Below, piece by piece: positions 37,908 through 45,498 of a stretch of DNA of 64,000 nt. This DNA comes from Halomonas stenophila (GTDB lineage Bacteria > Pseudomonadota > Gammaproteobacteria > Pseudomonadales > Halomonadaceae), in assembly GCF_014192275.1 (NCBI RefSeq), contig NZ_JACHXR010000012.1, positions 1 to 64,000 on the forward strand, given 5' to 3'. The first letter of the stretch is position 1. Every line of letters begins with the position of its first letter. The notes beneath the pieces were generated by a model that had not been told where the DNA came from, made no database searches, and saw only the letters and a list, made by a program, of their open reading frames with translations. Made by a program: the position numbers and the translations under genes.

Positions 37908-38576
37908 ATGCGAAAAGTGATTGTCGGCGCCATGGTGTCATTGGATGGCGTCATGCAGGCGCCCGGTGGGCCGCGAGAAGACCCGACCGGCGGATTCAGC
38001 TACGGCGGCTGGGTCGCGCCGCTGGTGGATGAGGTGTTCGGCGAAGAGATCGACAAGCTGTTCAGTCAGCGGTTCGACCTGCTGCTCGGGCGGAAGACGT
38101 ACGAGATCTTCGCCGCGCACTGGCCGTATGCCGAGGACGGACCCGATGATTCCATCGCCAGAACCTTCAATTCGATCAATAAGTACGTTGCGACCCGAAA
38201 GGGCCTGGATCTGACCTGGCAGGGATCGGTGGCCCTCAGTGACGCGGCGGCCGATGTCGCGAGGCTGAAGCAGGAAGACGGACCGGCGCTGGTCACCCAA
38301 GGCAGCACCGACCTGATCCGGACGCTGCTTGCGAACGATCTCGTCGACGAGATCCATCTATTCACATTCCCCGTCGTGCTCGGCAGAGGCAAGAAACTGT
38401 TTCACGATGACGGAAAGCCAGCGGAGTTCAAGCTCGCCGCCAGTCGAGTGTCGCCCAACGGTATTGTGATCGCGCGATATGTGCGAGACGGCGCGGTGAG
38501 AACCGGTGACTTTGCCATGGATCCCCCCACGCCGGCGGAAGTCGCACGGCGCGAGAAGATGCAGCGAGAGGGCTAA
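37908..38576 (+). CDS. Dihydrofolate-reductase-like (RibD C-terminal domain) protein
   Basis: Protein of 222 residues starting at ATG 37908, with AGGAGG eight bases upstream. It begins RKVIVGAMVSLDGVMQAPGG, then LLLGRKTYEIFAAHWPY and IHLFTFPVVLGRGKKLF, the signature of the RibD_C/dihydrofolate reductase superfamily. It probably binds NADPH and reduces an unknown substrate; it is not the housekeeping FolA. Such proteins are frequent in integron cassettes. It lies between attC-like sites 2 and 3. Confidence 0.85.
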   Translation: MRKVIVGAMVSLDGVMQAPGGPREDPTGGFSYGGWVAPLVDEVFGEEIDKLFSQRFDLLLGRKTYEIFAAHWPYAEDGPDDSIARTFNSINKYVATRKGLDLTWQGSVALSDAAADVARLKQEDGPALVTQGSTDLIRTLLANDLVDEIHLFTFPVVLGRGKKLFHDDGKPAEFKLAASRVSPNGIVIARYVRDGAVRTGDFAMDPPTPAEVARREKMQREG

Positions 38577-38622
38577 GCTTTGTCTGAAAAGTCGGTGAGC
38601 GCAGGCAGTTTTCAGACAAAGC
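38577..38622. repeat. 14-bp perfect inverted repeat after the cassette-like reductase gene
   Basis: GCTTTGTCTGAAAA (38577-38590) and TTTTCAGACAAAGC (38609-38622) flank an 18-bp loop directly after the stop codon. No T-run follows on either strand, so it is not a textbook terminator. The arms could be apposed ends of a lost insertion element or a transcript-stabilising hairpin. Confidence 0.6.
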
Positions 38623-38668
38623 GTGGCAGTCCGGGGCGAAAAGCTGGTGCCATTCGCCTTGGACGGGA

Positions 38669-38758
38669 CTCATGACCAGGGCGGCGCATACCAGGATGCT
38701 GCCGAGGGGGCGGACAAGCCGCTACGCGGTTTGCCTGCCGCTGAGCGCAGCGTCATGT
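38669..38758. other. attC-like recombination site 3 (degenerate)
   Basis: CATGAC (38671-38676) and GTCATG (38752-38757) are mutually complementary ends placed like R'' and R'. The left end TGACCAGGGC repeats that of site 2, and CCGCTGAGCGCAGC before R' resembles L' regions. The VOC gene starts 15 bp after the right end. It departs from RYYYAAC/GTTRRRY, so it is a weaker call than site 1. Confidence 0.4.
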
Positions 38759-38772
38759 GACGGGGAATCAGC

Positions 38773-39216
38773 ATGATTGACCACACAGGTATCGGTGTCG
38801 CTGATGTTGCCCGTTCCGCGGCCTTTTACGATGCTGCCTTGGGTGCTCTCGGTCTCCGTAGAGTCATGCAGCTTCCCGAGACCGACGGGAGCGATGCGGT
38901 CGGTTATGGTGTCGATTATCCAGTTTTCTGGATTGACCGCTTCCACCCGCACGGTGTCAAACAGCACATTGCTTTCATGGCGCAGACCCGCGCAGAAGTC
39001 GACGCCTTCCACGCGGCGGCTTTGAAGGCGGGCGGCACCGATAATGGTTCGCCCGGGCTCCGCGACACCGCCAAGGATTATCCGCCGGGCTACTACGCGG
39101 CGTTCGTGCTCGACCCGGATGGCAACAACATGGAGGCGGTCGTCCGTGAATCTGCCTCGATCACTTCCTCGATTCACTCCCGAGAGGGCGCTGGATCGCG
39201 TTCCACTCGGGGTTAG
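38773..39216 (+). CDS. VOC-family protein (cassette-like gene)
   Basis: Protein of 147 residues. It starts IDHTGIGVADVARSAAFYDAALGALGLRRVM and has HIAFMAQTRAEVDAFHAAALKAGG and YYAAFVLDPDGNNMEAVV, typical of glyoxalase/bleomycin-resistance/dioxygenase superfamily members. The last 20 residues (from about 128) are unconserved and may be read-through beyond an original cassette end. The substrate is unknown. It is the last gene of the accessory island, ending 14 bp before the convergent inositol-phosphatase-family gene. Confidence 0.82.
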   Translation: MIDHTGIGVADVARSAAFYDAALGALGLRRVMQLPETDGSDAVGYGVDYPVFWIDRFHPHGVKQHIAFMAQTRAEVDAFHAAALKAGGTDNGSPGLRDTAKDYPPGYYAAFVLDPDGNNMEAVVRESASITSSIHSREGAGSRSTRG

Positions 39217-39229
39217 GGACGGGGGCCAC

Positions 39230-40036
39230 TCACTCGGCGGCGCTCAGCATGTCGAGCAGCTCGCCGTACCGCTCGGGATGGGCCACCAGCAGGCTGGCCC
39301 ACTCGCTGGGGGCCGGGTCGCCGGCAAGATCGGTGACCGTGCAGCCCGCCTCCCGGGCGATGACGATGCCGGCGGCGACATCCCACAGGTCCAGCTTGGC
39401 CCCCTGGGACCAGAAGGCATCGAAGCGGCCGAGGCCGGCATGGGCGATTTCGAGTGCCGCCGAGCCGGGGACGCGAATGCCCGCCACCCGGGGCATCAGG
39501 GTGGTGAGCTGGGCCAGGCTGGTCGGGCAGTCGCCCTTGGCGTGGTAGGGCAGGCAGGTGGCGAGCAGCATCTCGTGCAGGGCCCGGGCGGGCGGCGTCG
39601 TGATGCGCTGCGCGCCACGGTAGGCGCCCTGGCCGCGCACCGCCCACAGCATCTCGTCCAGCAGCGGCTGGTAGACCACGCCATGGGTGAGGGCGTCCCC
39701 TTCGGCCACGGCGATGGAGACCGAAAAGTGGGGCACCCGGTGCAGGAAGTTGTTGGTGCCGTCCAGCGGATCGATGATCACCGTGATATCACCGGCCTGG
39801 GCGGGCGTGGCGCCGCTCTCCTCGCCGAGGAAACCCACCTCGGGGTGGGCCCGGCGGACGGTGTCGATGATGACGCGCTCCGCCGCCCGGTCGTAGTGGG
39901 TCACGAAGTCGGAGGCGCCCTTGCTCTCGAAGTCGATGGCACCGGCGGCGTGGTAGCCCTCGCACAGGAGTTCGCCGGCCACCCGGGCGGCGTGCTTGAG
40001 GGTCTCGATCAGGGTCGGCTGGGTCGGGTCGTTCAT
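39230..40036 (-). CDS. Inositol-monophosphatase-family phosphatase
   Basis: Protein of 268 residues with the Li+-sensitive phosphatase metal motifs GEESG, DPLDGTNNF and WDVAAGIVIAREAGC. The superfamily includes SuhB and CysQ; this protein resembles SuhB-like IMPases but is not close enough by eye to give a symbol. The ATG at 40036 has AGGAG upstream. It faces the end of the cassette-like island and is divergent from the sirtuin gene. Confidence 0.9.
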   Translation of the reverse strand: MNDPTQPTLIETLKHAARVAGELLCEGYHAAGAIDFESKGASDFVTHYDRAAERVIIDTVRRAHPEVGFLGEESGATPAQAGDITVIIDPLDGTNNFLHRVPHFSVSIAVAEGDALTHGVVYQPLLDEMLWAVRGQGAYRGAQRITTPPARALHEMLLATCLPYHAKGDCPTSLAQLTTLMPRVAGIRVPGSAALEIAHAGLGRFDAFWSQGAKLDLWDVAAGIVIAREAGCTVTDLAGDPAPSEWASLLVAHPERYGELLDMLSAAE

Positions 40037-40219
40037 GCGGTCTCCTGGAGGTGTTGTCGGTAGCCCGGCGCTGGATGACTGATGGCAGGACGGTAGCGGT
40101 GAAAGGTGACTGCGGGGCTTCAAGCGCATGTCGCTCGCGTGATGGAACGGCAGGCCGGGCGCTGCTCCATTCTGGTCGCACTGGGGCCCGGAGTGGTAGT
40201 TTCAGGCAGTGGCAAGTCC

Positions 40220-40261
40220 TGGAAAGTGGGTCGCTGGATCCGGAAAGTGGATAGCCGGCGC
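40220..40261. repeat. Two tandem 21-bp units upstream of the sirtuin gene
   Basis: GGAAAGTGGGTCGCTGG and GGAAAGTGGATAGCCGG head two consecutive 21-bp units. They end 21 bp before the sirtuin start. They may be operator repeats or simple slippage products. Confidence 0.5.
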
Positions 40262-40282
40262 CCGAGTGGCGAGAGGTAGTGA

Positions 40283-41023
40283 ATGGCGGAGCAGCGTGAG
40301 CCACATCTGGTGGTGCTTACCGGAGCGGGTATCAGCGCCGAGAGCGGCATCCAGACCTTCCGCGCCGCCGACGGCCTCTGGGCCGACCATCCCATCGAGG
40401 AGGTCGCCACCCCCGAGGCCTGGGACCGCGATCCCGAGCGCGTGCTGCGTTTCTATGACGCCCGTCGCGACCAGGTGCGCCGCGCCCGGCCCAACGCCGC
40501 CCACAAGGCCCTGGCCCAACTCGAGAGTCGCGGCTTCCGGGTCAGCGTGATCACCCAGAACATCGACGACCTCCACGAGCGGGCCGGCTCCCGCCGGGTG
40601 CTCCACCTGCACGGCGAGATCCTCATGGCCCGCTCCTCGGTGGACCCGCGCATGCGCTACCCGCTGCGCCGGGGCGGCATTCGCCTGGGGGACGTCTGCG
40701 ACAAGGGCAGCCAGCTGCGTCCCGACGTGGTGTGGTTCGGCGAGGCGGTGCCGCACTTCGCCGATGCCTGCGCGCTGGTCGCCGAGGCCGACCTGCTGCT
40801 GGTGGTGGGCACCTCGCTGGCCGTGATGCCGGCCGCCTCGCTGCTCCACCAGGCGCCCCTGGAGGCGCCCTGCGTGCTGGTCGACCCCGAGGCGGCGGCC
40901 CTGGCGCCGCCGGGCGTGACGCGGATCAGCCGGCCCGCCGGCGAGGGGGTGCCACCGCTGGTTCGCCACTGGCAGCGCGAGGGGCGGCTGTGGGTGCCGG
41001 AGACGCTGCTCGAGGCGCGCTGA
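40283..41023 (+). CDS. Sir2-family NAD-dependent protein deacylase (zinc cysteines lost)
   Basis: Protein of 246 residues. The NAD-binding GAGISAESGIQTFRAADGLW, the TQNIDD motif and the catalytic His110 (HLHGE) are intact. Tyr58 and Arg61 (FYDARR) match the YxxR pair of class III sirtuins that remove succinyl groups. Between HGE and VVWFGE only Cys139 remains of the usual four zinc cysteines (Ser118 and Ser119 stand near where the first cysteine is in E. coli CobB). Catalysis is expected, but the zinc ribbon probably folds without metal. GAGAGG precedes the ATG. Confidence 0.9.
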   Translation: MAEQREPHLVVLTGAGISAESGIQTFRAADGLWADHPIEEVATPEAWDRDPERVLRFYDARRDQVRRARPNAAHKALAQLESRGFRVSVITQNIDDLHERAGSRRVLHLHGEILMARSSVDPRMRYPLRRGGIRLGDVCDKGSQLRPDVVWFGEAVPHFADACALVAEADLLLVVGTSLAVMPAASLLHQAPLEAPCVLVDPEAAALAPPGVTRISRPAGEGVPPLVRHWQREGRLWVPETLLEAR

Positions 41024-41105
41024 TGAGGCGCCGGTAGCCGCTCCGCCTGGTGGGCTTCGAGGTGCGCGTCGCCCGTACCGTGGCCATCGAGGTCGGCATG
41101 CTAGA

Positions 41106-42011
41106 ATGCTCGACCCAGTCAGCGATGCCCCAGCCACCATGAGTGATACCCGTGACCCGGCGGCCCCGACCGCCGGCCCCGACAGCGCCCACGCCCCCCC
41201 GGAGACCGTCGCGGAGTGCGACCCGGCCGAGGGGCTCTCCGGTGACCCCGCCGCCGGTGGCTCCCATGATTCCGCCACCGGGCTCTCCCATGACCCCGCC
41301 ACCGGTCATCCACGGCCCCCGCGGCGGGAGTTCAAGGCCCGCGGCAGCTTCGTGACGCGCTGCGAGGGCTGCAACCTGCCGGCCCTCAACTGCCTGTGCC
41401 CCTATCGGGTCCAGGCCGAGTGCCGTGCCCGAGTGTGGCTGCTGACCCACCCCCTGGAGCACCACAAGCCCACCAACACCGGTCGGCTGATCCGCGACGT
41501 CCTACCCGAGACCGAGGTCTTCACCTGGTACCGCACGGCCCCGGATGCGCGGCTGCTGGCACTGCTCGGCGATGTCCGCTATGCCCCCTTCGTGATCTTC
41601 CCCGACGATCACGAGGACTATGCCCACCGGGTGGTGGGCATGGATCGCGTCATGGCCGAGGTGCACGCGGACAAGGTGCCGGTCTTCATCATCCTCGACG
41701 GCACCTGGCGCCAGGCGCGGCGGATCTTCCGCAAGAGCCCCTACCTGGCCGAGTTGCCGGTGCTGCCGCTGGCCACCGAGCGGCTGACCCGCTATCGCCT
41801 GCGAAAGCCGGCCTCCGCCGCCCACCTGTGCACCGCCGAGGTTGCCGTGGAACTGCTCAGACAGGCCGGCGACACCGAGGCTGCGGGCATCCTCGACGAC
41901 TACTTCGACGCCTTCAACGACAGCTACGCGGCCAGTCGTCGCCACGAGAAGCTCGAGCAACCGACACCCGCCATGCGGCGGTTGCAGGCAAGGGGCGCGT
42001 CGGCCGACTGA
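41106..42011 (+). CDS. DTW-domain protein, tRNA-uridine aminocarboxypropyltransferase family
   Basis: Protein of 301 residues (268 if ATG 41205-like internal starts were used; 290 from the second ATG at 41139). The domain begins with RCEGCNLPALNCLC and carries the family motif as LDGTWRQARR. The family (TapT/TuaA) transfers an aminocarboxypropyl group from SAM to tRNA uridine. The first 70 residues are low-complexity, with an imperfect repeat of about eight residues (SGDPAAGG, SHDSATGL, SHDPATGH), and are not part of the fold. It is convergent with ktrB. Confidence 0.85.
   Translation: MLDPVSDAPATMSDTRDPAAPTAGPDSAHAPPETVAECDPAEGLSGDPAAGGSHDSATGLSHDPATGHPRPPRREFKARGSFVTRCEGCNLPALNCLCPYRVQAECRARVWLLTHPLEHHKPTNTGRLIRDVLPETEVFTWYRTAPDARLLALLGDVRYAPFVIFPDDHEDYAHRVVGMDRVMAEVHADKVPVFIILDGTWRQARRIFRKSPYLAELPVLPLATERLTRYRLRKPASAAHLCTAEVAVELLRQAGDTEAAGILDDYFDAFNDSYAASRRHEKLEQPTPAMRRLQARGASAD
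41232..41306 (+). repeat. Imperfect tandem repeat inside the DTW gene
   Basis: About three units of 24-27 bp, built on GGCTCTCC, a GA(C/T)-CCGCC stretch and ACCGG, encode the variable N-terminal tail. Unit number may vary between strains by slippage. Confidence 0.55.
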
Positions 42012-42019
42012 GGGTGGCC

Positions 42020-43378
42020 TCAGCCGATGTGCACCCGGCCCTCGGCATAGCGAAGTCCCTTCACCTTGCGCTTGGCGATCAGGTAGCCCAGCGAGATGGG
42101 GCCGACCCGCCCCAGCAGCATGGTGACGATCAGGGTCAGCTGGCCGGGGATCGACAGGTCAGGGGTAACGCCGCGGGTGAGCCCCACGGTCCCGAAGGCC
42201 GATACGGCCTCGAAGGCCAGGTCGAGGAAACGCTGCCCGGGTTCGGTGACCGTCAGGGCCAGCAGGCAGCCGAAGATCAGCAGCATGCCGGCCAGCGCCA
42301 CGGCGACGGCCTCCACCACCGTGCCGTCGGATAGCGAGCGTCCGAAGGCCTCCGGCCTCACCCGACCGCGCAGGAAGGCGCGAGCAACCAGCAGCAGGAC
42401 CACGAAGGTGGTGACCTTGATACCGCTGGCGGTGGAGCCGGAGCCGGCACCGATGAACATCCACAGCATGGTGAGCAGGGCAGAGGGCGCGGACAGGGCG
42501 CTGGTGTCCAGGGTGTTGAAGCCGGCCGTGCGGGGCGTGACGGCCTGGAACCAGGCGGCCTGCAGCTTGGCGCCGAGGGTCTCCAGCCGGCCCAGGGTGG
42601 CGGGATTATGCCACTCGAGCAGCAGCACGCTCGCCATGGCAACCAGGATCAGCCACAGCGTGGCGTGGAGCATGATCCGGGCATGCAGCGATATCCCGGT
42701 GCCCGGACGCCAGTTCGCCAGCTCGGCGATGACCACGAAGCCGAGCCCGCCGACGATGAACAACAGGCTGATCACGCCGTTGACCAGGGGGTCGGCCACT
42801 TCCTGCACCAGGCTGTCCGACCAGACGGAGAAACCGGCATTGTTGAAGGCCGAGATCGCGTGAAAGGCGCTGATCCAGAGCCCTTTCGCGAGGCCATGGT
42901 CGGGCACCCAACTGAGAGCCAGCAGCAGGGTGCCGCACGCCTCCGCGATGAGGGCGAAGGCGATGACCAGTCGCACCATGTGGGCCAGCGCATGGAAGGA
43001 GGTATGGTCGAGGCTTTCGCTGATCAGTCGCTTCTGATGCAGTGGCAGTCGTACGCCGAGCAGAACCATCATCAAGGCGGCACAGGTCATGAAGCCGAGG
43101 CCACCGATCTGGATCAGCGCCAGCACCACTCCCTGACCGAACAGGGTGAGTGACGAGGTGTCGATCACCCCCAGGCCGGTGACCGTCACCGCCGAGGTCG
43201 CGGTAAACAGGGCCTGATGCCAGGTCAGAGGCTGGTGGGCGGCGATGGGCTGAAGCAGCAGCAGCGTGCCGAGGCTGCTGAGCAGCAGGAAGCCCAGCAG
43301 CAGCAGCTCCGGCAGGGAGAAGGTGAGGACCGGCCCATGGGGAAGCCGTCGTATGGGTCGCCTCAGGCGATCACGCAT
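42020..43378 (-). CDS. ktrB: KtrB-type potassium transporter
   Basis: A membrane K+ translocating subunit of 452 residues. Four pore loops with selectivity glycines are visible: TVTGLG, AFNNAGFS, TPRTAGFN and AFGTVGLT, plus a GSGSTASGIKVTT gate region. The short N-terminus and partner KtrA indicate the Na+-dependent Ktr system rather than Trk. It lies 44 bp downstream of ktrA on the same strand. KtrAB gives fast K+ uptake on osmotic upshock. Confidence 0.9.
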   Translation of the reverse strand: MRDRLRRPIRRLPHGPVLTFSLPELLLLGFLLLSSLGTLLLLQPIAAHQPLTWHQALFTATSAVTVTGLGVIDTSSLTLFGQGVVLALIQIGGLGFMTCAALMMVLLGVRLPLHQKRLISESLDHTSFHALAHMVRLVIAFALIAEACGTLLLALSWVPDHGLAKGLWISAFHAISAFNNAGFSVWSDSLVQEVADPLVNGVISLLFIVGGLGFVVIAELANWRPGTGISLHARIMLHATLWLILVAMASVLLLEWHNPATLGRLETLGAKLQAAWFQAVTPRTAGFNTLDTSALSAPSALLTMLWMFIGAGSGSTASGIKVTTFVVLLLVARAFLRGRVRPEAFGRSLSDGTVVEAVAVALAGMLLIFGCLLALTVTEPGQRFLDLAFEAVSAFGTVGLTRGVTPDLSIPGQLTLIVTMLLGRVGPISLGYLIAKRKVKGLRYAEGRVHIG

Positions 43379-43422
43379 GCTCCCGCTCTCCGCGTCGCGT
43401 GACTCATGGGGGTATATGCCGG

Positions 43423-44079
43423 TCAGAGATGCCGGCCCAGGCTCCGCAGTTCCTCCAGCTCGCCCAGCAGCACCAGGCTGTCTCGCGGCTTCAGGGCAAT
43501 ATCGCTTCCCGGCGTGCGGATCAGTTCACTATCCCGCTTGATGGCGATGACCGAGAGGCTCTCGTTGTTCCGGTTCAGGTCGCCCACCGTGGGAAAGGAG
43601 GTCTCGAGTTGCTCGGTGGTCTGGATCTCGACCACGAACTGCCGGTTGCCCAGGTCGATGAAGTCGACCATGGCGTGATAATGGAGGCTCTCTCCGACCC
43701 GTATCCCGATGTCATACTCCGGATAGACGACATGGTCGGCCCCGAGGCGCTTGAGCAGGCGGTAGTGCGTGCCGGAATGGGCCTTGACCCATACCTGCCG
43801 GGCCTCGTGTTCGCGGACGAGCAGGGTGCAGATCATGCTGGCTTCCAGGTTGTCATCGGTGTCGATGACTACCGCGTCGTATTCGCTCAGGGAGAGCTGA
43901 CTGATGACCTGTTCATCGGTGATATCGCCGACGATGGCATGGCTGAACAGGTCCGCGTAGTGATCGACACGGGACTCGTCCAAGTCGACCCCCAACACCT
44001 CGTCATGCTGGCGGTGTAGCTCCTGCGCCACCGTGATGCCGAAGAAGCCCAAGCCGAGAATCGCGAACTGGCGTGACAT
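43423..44079 (-). CDS. ktrA: KtrA, RCK regulatory subunit of the K+ transporter
   Basis: Protein of 218 residues with one RCK_N domain (SRQFAILGLGFFGITVAQEL, a Rossmann GxGxxG, then DLDESRVDHYAD) and one TrkA_C domain (about 135-215). KtrA forms an octameric ring that gates KtrB with ATP or ADP. A single RCK pair, compared with two in the TrkA encoded 3 kb away, fits KtrA. It is first in the ktrAB operon. Confidence 0.92.
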   Translation of the reverse strand: MSRQFAILGLGFFGITVAQELHRQHDEVLGVDLDESRVDHYADLFSHAIVGDITDEQVISQLSLSEYDAVVIDTDDNLEASMICTLLVREHEARQVWVKAHSGTHYRLLKRLGADHVVYPEYDIGIRVGESLHYHAMVDFIDLGNRQFVVEIQTTEQLETSFPTVGDLNRNNESLSVIAIKRDSELIRTPGSDIALKPRDSLVLLGELEELRSLGRHL

Positions 44080-44091
44080 CGTTGCCCCCTT

Positions 44092-44114
44092 GTGCGGATG
44101 GTGCGGATGGTGCG
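44092..44114. repeat. Short 9-bp tandem repeat upstream of ktrA
   Basis: GTGCGGATG occurs twice in succession (44092-44109), followed by GTGCG. It lies in the ktrA leader, just before the coding start. A functional role is not evident. Confidence 0.45.
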
Positions 44115-44172
44115 CGTCTGCTCGTCCCCTTTTCCCCAGTTTGGCACCTGCCCAGCGAGGCCGTGCCGGTGC

Positions 44173-45411
44173 TCAACCGCCGAACAGCGCCCCGGCGATG
44201 CGGAAACCGGCGATCCAGGTGCCGGCGGCGGAGCCGAGGGTAGCGGCGAGGAAGACCAGCAGGGTGCGCGAGACCCGGTTGCGCCACCAGCCCTTCAGCT
44301 CGGTGACGTCGTGGCGCAGGTTGGCGAAGTCGCGCACCTTGGGCTTGCGCATGGCGAGCTCCACGCCGGCGGCGACGAAGCCGGCGCCGATGGTGGGGTT
44401 CAGCGAGGTGAGGGGCGCGGCCACCACGGTGGCGGCCACGGTCACCGGGTGCGCCAGGGCCGCCAGGGTGGCCGCGCCGGAGAGGACCCCGTTGATCACG
44501 AACCACTCCGCCACCAGCTGCCAGCCGAGGTCGGTGTTGCGCGAGAAGCCGATGGCGAAACCGGTCAGCACCAGCACGGTGATCGCCCAGGGCAGGGCCT
44601 TCCAGACCTTCGACCGTGGTGGGGTGGCCTCGAGGGCCTCGCGCTCCGGGGTCGGCGCCTCCGGCAGCGGCTGTGCCAGGTGCTCGGCCATGCCCTTGAG
44701 GTGGCCGGCGCCGATCACCACCAGGACGTGGCGGTAGCGGCCGGGCGGGCACTGTTCGGCCAGGCGTAGCACCATGTAGCGATCCCGCTCGCTGATCAGC
44801 GGCGTGTAGAGGGTCTCGGACTCGGCGGCGAACTCGCTGAAGGTGGACTCCAGGACATCGCCCTCCTTGAGCCGCTCGATGTCCTCGGCGGAGACGTCCT
44901 GGCGGGACAGCACCCCGCCGAGCAGCCCCGAGAACAGCGAGAAGCGCTGCCACCAGGGCACGTTGTGGTAGATGCGCTTGAGGGTCACCCCCACGTCCCG
45001 GTCGATCAGTACCAGCGGCAGCCGGCGGGCGCGGGTCTCCTCCAGGGCGGCGCGCATCTCGGCGCCGGGCTCGATGCCCGACTGCTCGGCGAGGCGCTGC
45101 TGGAAGGCCCCCAGTGCCAGGCTGGCGGCGACCATGCCGGCCTTGCCCTGGCGAAAGATCTGGAACAGGTCCTGCTCGCCGAGGGCGTCGGGGTTGGCCA
45201 GGTTCTGATGGCGCGAGTCGCACAGCTCGATGGCCACCGCGTCGAATTCGCCGGAATCGATCAGCGAGCGGACCTCCGCGGCGCTCTCCGCCGAGACATG
45301 GGCGGTGCCCAGCAGGGTGTAACGGGTCTCGCCCACCGGGAGGGTGCGGCGGGGGCCGCCACTGGTGGCCTGTTCAGCGGGGGCGGTCACGGTGTCCTGG
45401 GAGTCGGTCAT
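44173..45411 (-). CDS. TraB/PrgY-family membrane protein
   Basis: Protein of 412 residues. The TraB domain (about 25-230) starts GETRYTLLGTAHVSAESA and has AIELCDSRHQ, LVLIDRDVGVTLKRIY and VVIGAGHLKGM, the conserved histidines of the GumN/Tiki superfamily. The C-terminal part has four or five membrane segments. PrgY in Enterococcus blocks pheromone signalling; the role in Gram-negatives is unknown. It lies between ktrAB and trkAH on the same strand. I chose ATG 45411; a GTG 13 codons upstream is possible. Confidence 0.85.
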   Translation of the reverse strand: MTDSQDTVTAPAEQATSGGPRRTLPVGETRYTLLGTAHVSAESAAEVRSLIDSGEFDAVAIELCDSRHQNLANPDALGEQDLFQIFRQGKAGMVAASLALGAFQQRLAEQSGIEPGAEMRAALEETRARRLPLVLIDRDVGVTLKRIYHNVPWWQRFSLFSGLLGGVLSRQDVSAEDIERLKEGDVLESTFSEFAAESETLYTPLISERDRYMVLRLAEQCPPGRYRHVLVVIGAGHLKGMAEHLAQPLPEAPTPEREALEATPPRSKVWKALPWAITVLVLTGFAIGFSRNTDLGWQLVAEWFVINGVLSGAATLAALAHPVTVAATVVAAPLTSLNPTIGAGFVAAGVELAMRKPKVRDFANLRHDVTELKGWWRNRVSRTLLVFLAATLGSAAGTWIAGFRIAGALFGG

Positions 45412-45498
45412 TGACGCTCGGGCCTGGAGGATGAAGAGTCGATTATCCACGAAGCCCGCCGGCGGGCCAAACCCGCCGCGACGCTTGCATCGGGTTTG

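Noticed and set aside
39190..39230. A fourth attC-like site at the end of the VOC gene
   Set aside because: GGGTTAGGG at the stop codon resembles GTTRRRY, but no paired L boxes or matching left end could be found before it.
44092..44114. GTGCGGATG tandem repeat as a phase-variation tract
   Set aside because: Only two full units, outside the coding frame and with no promoter spacing argument.
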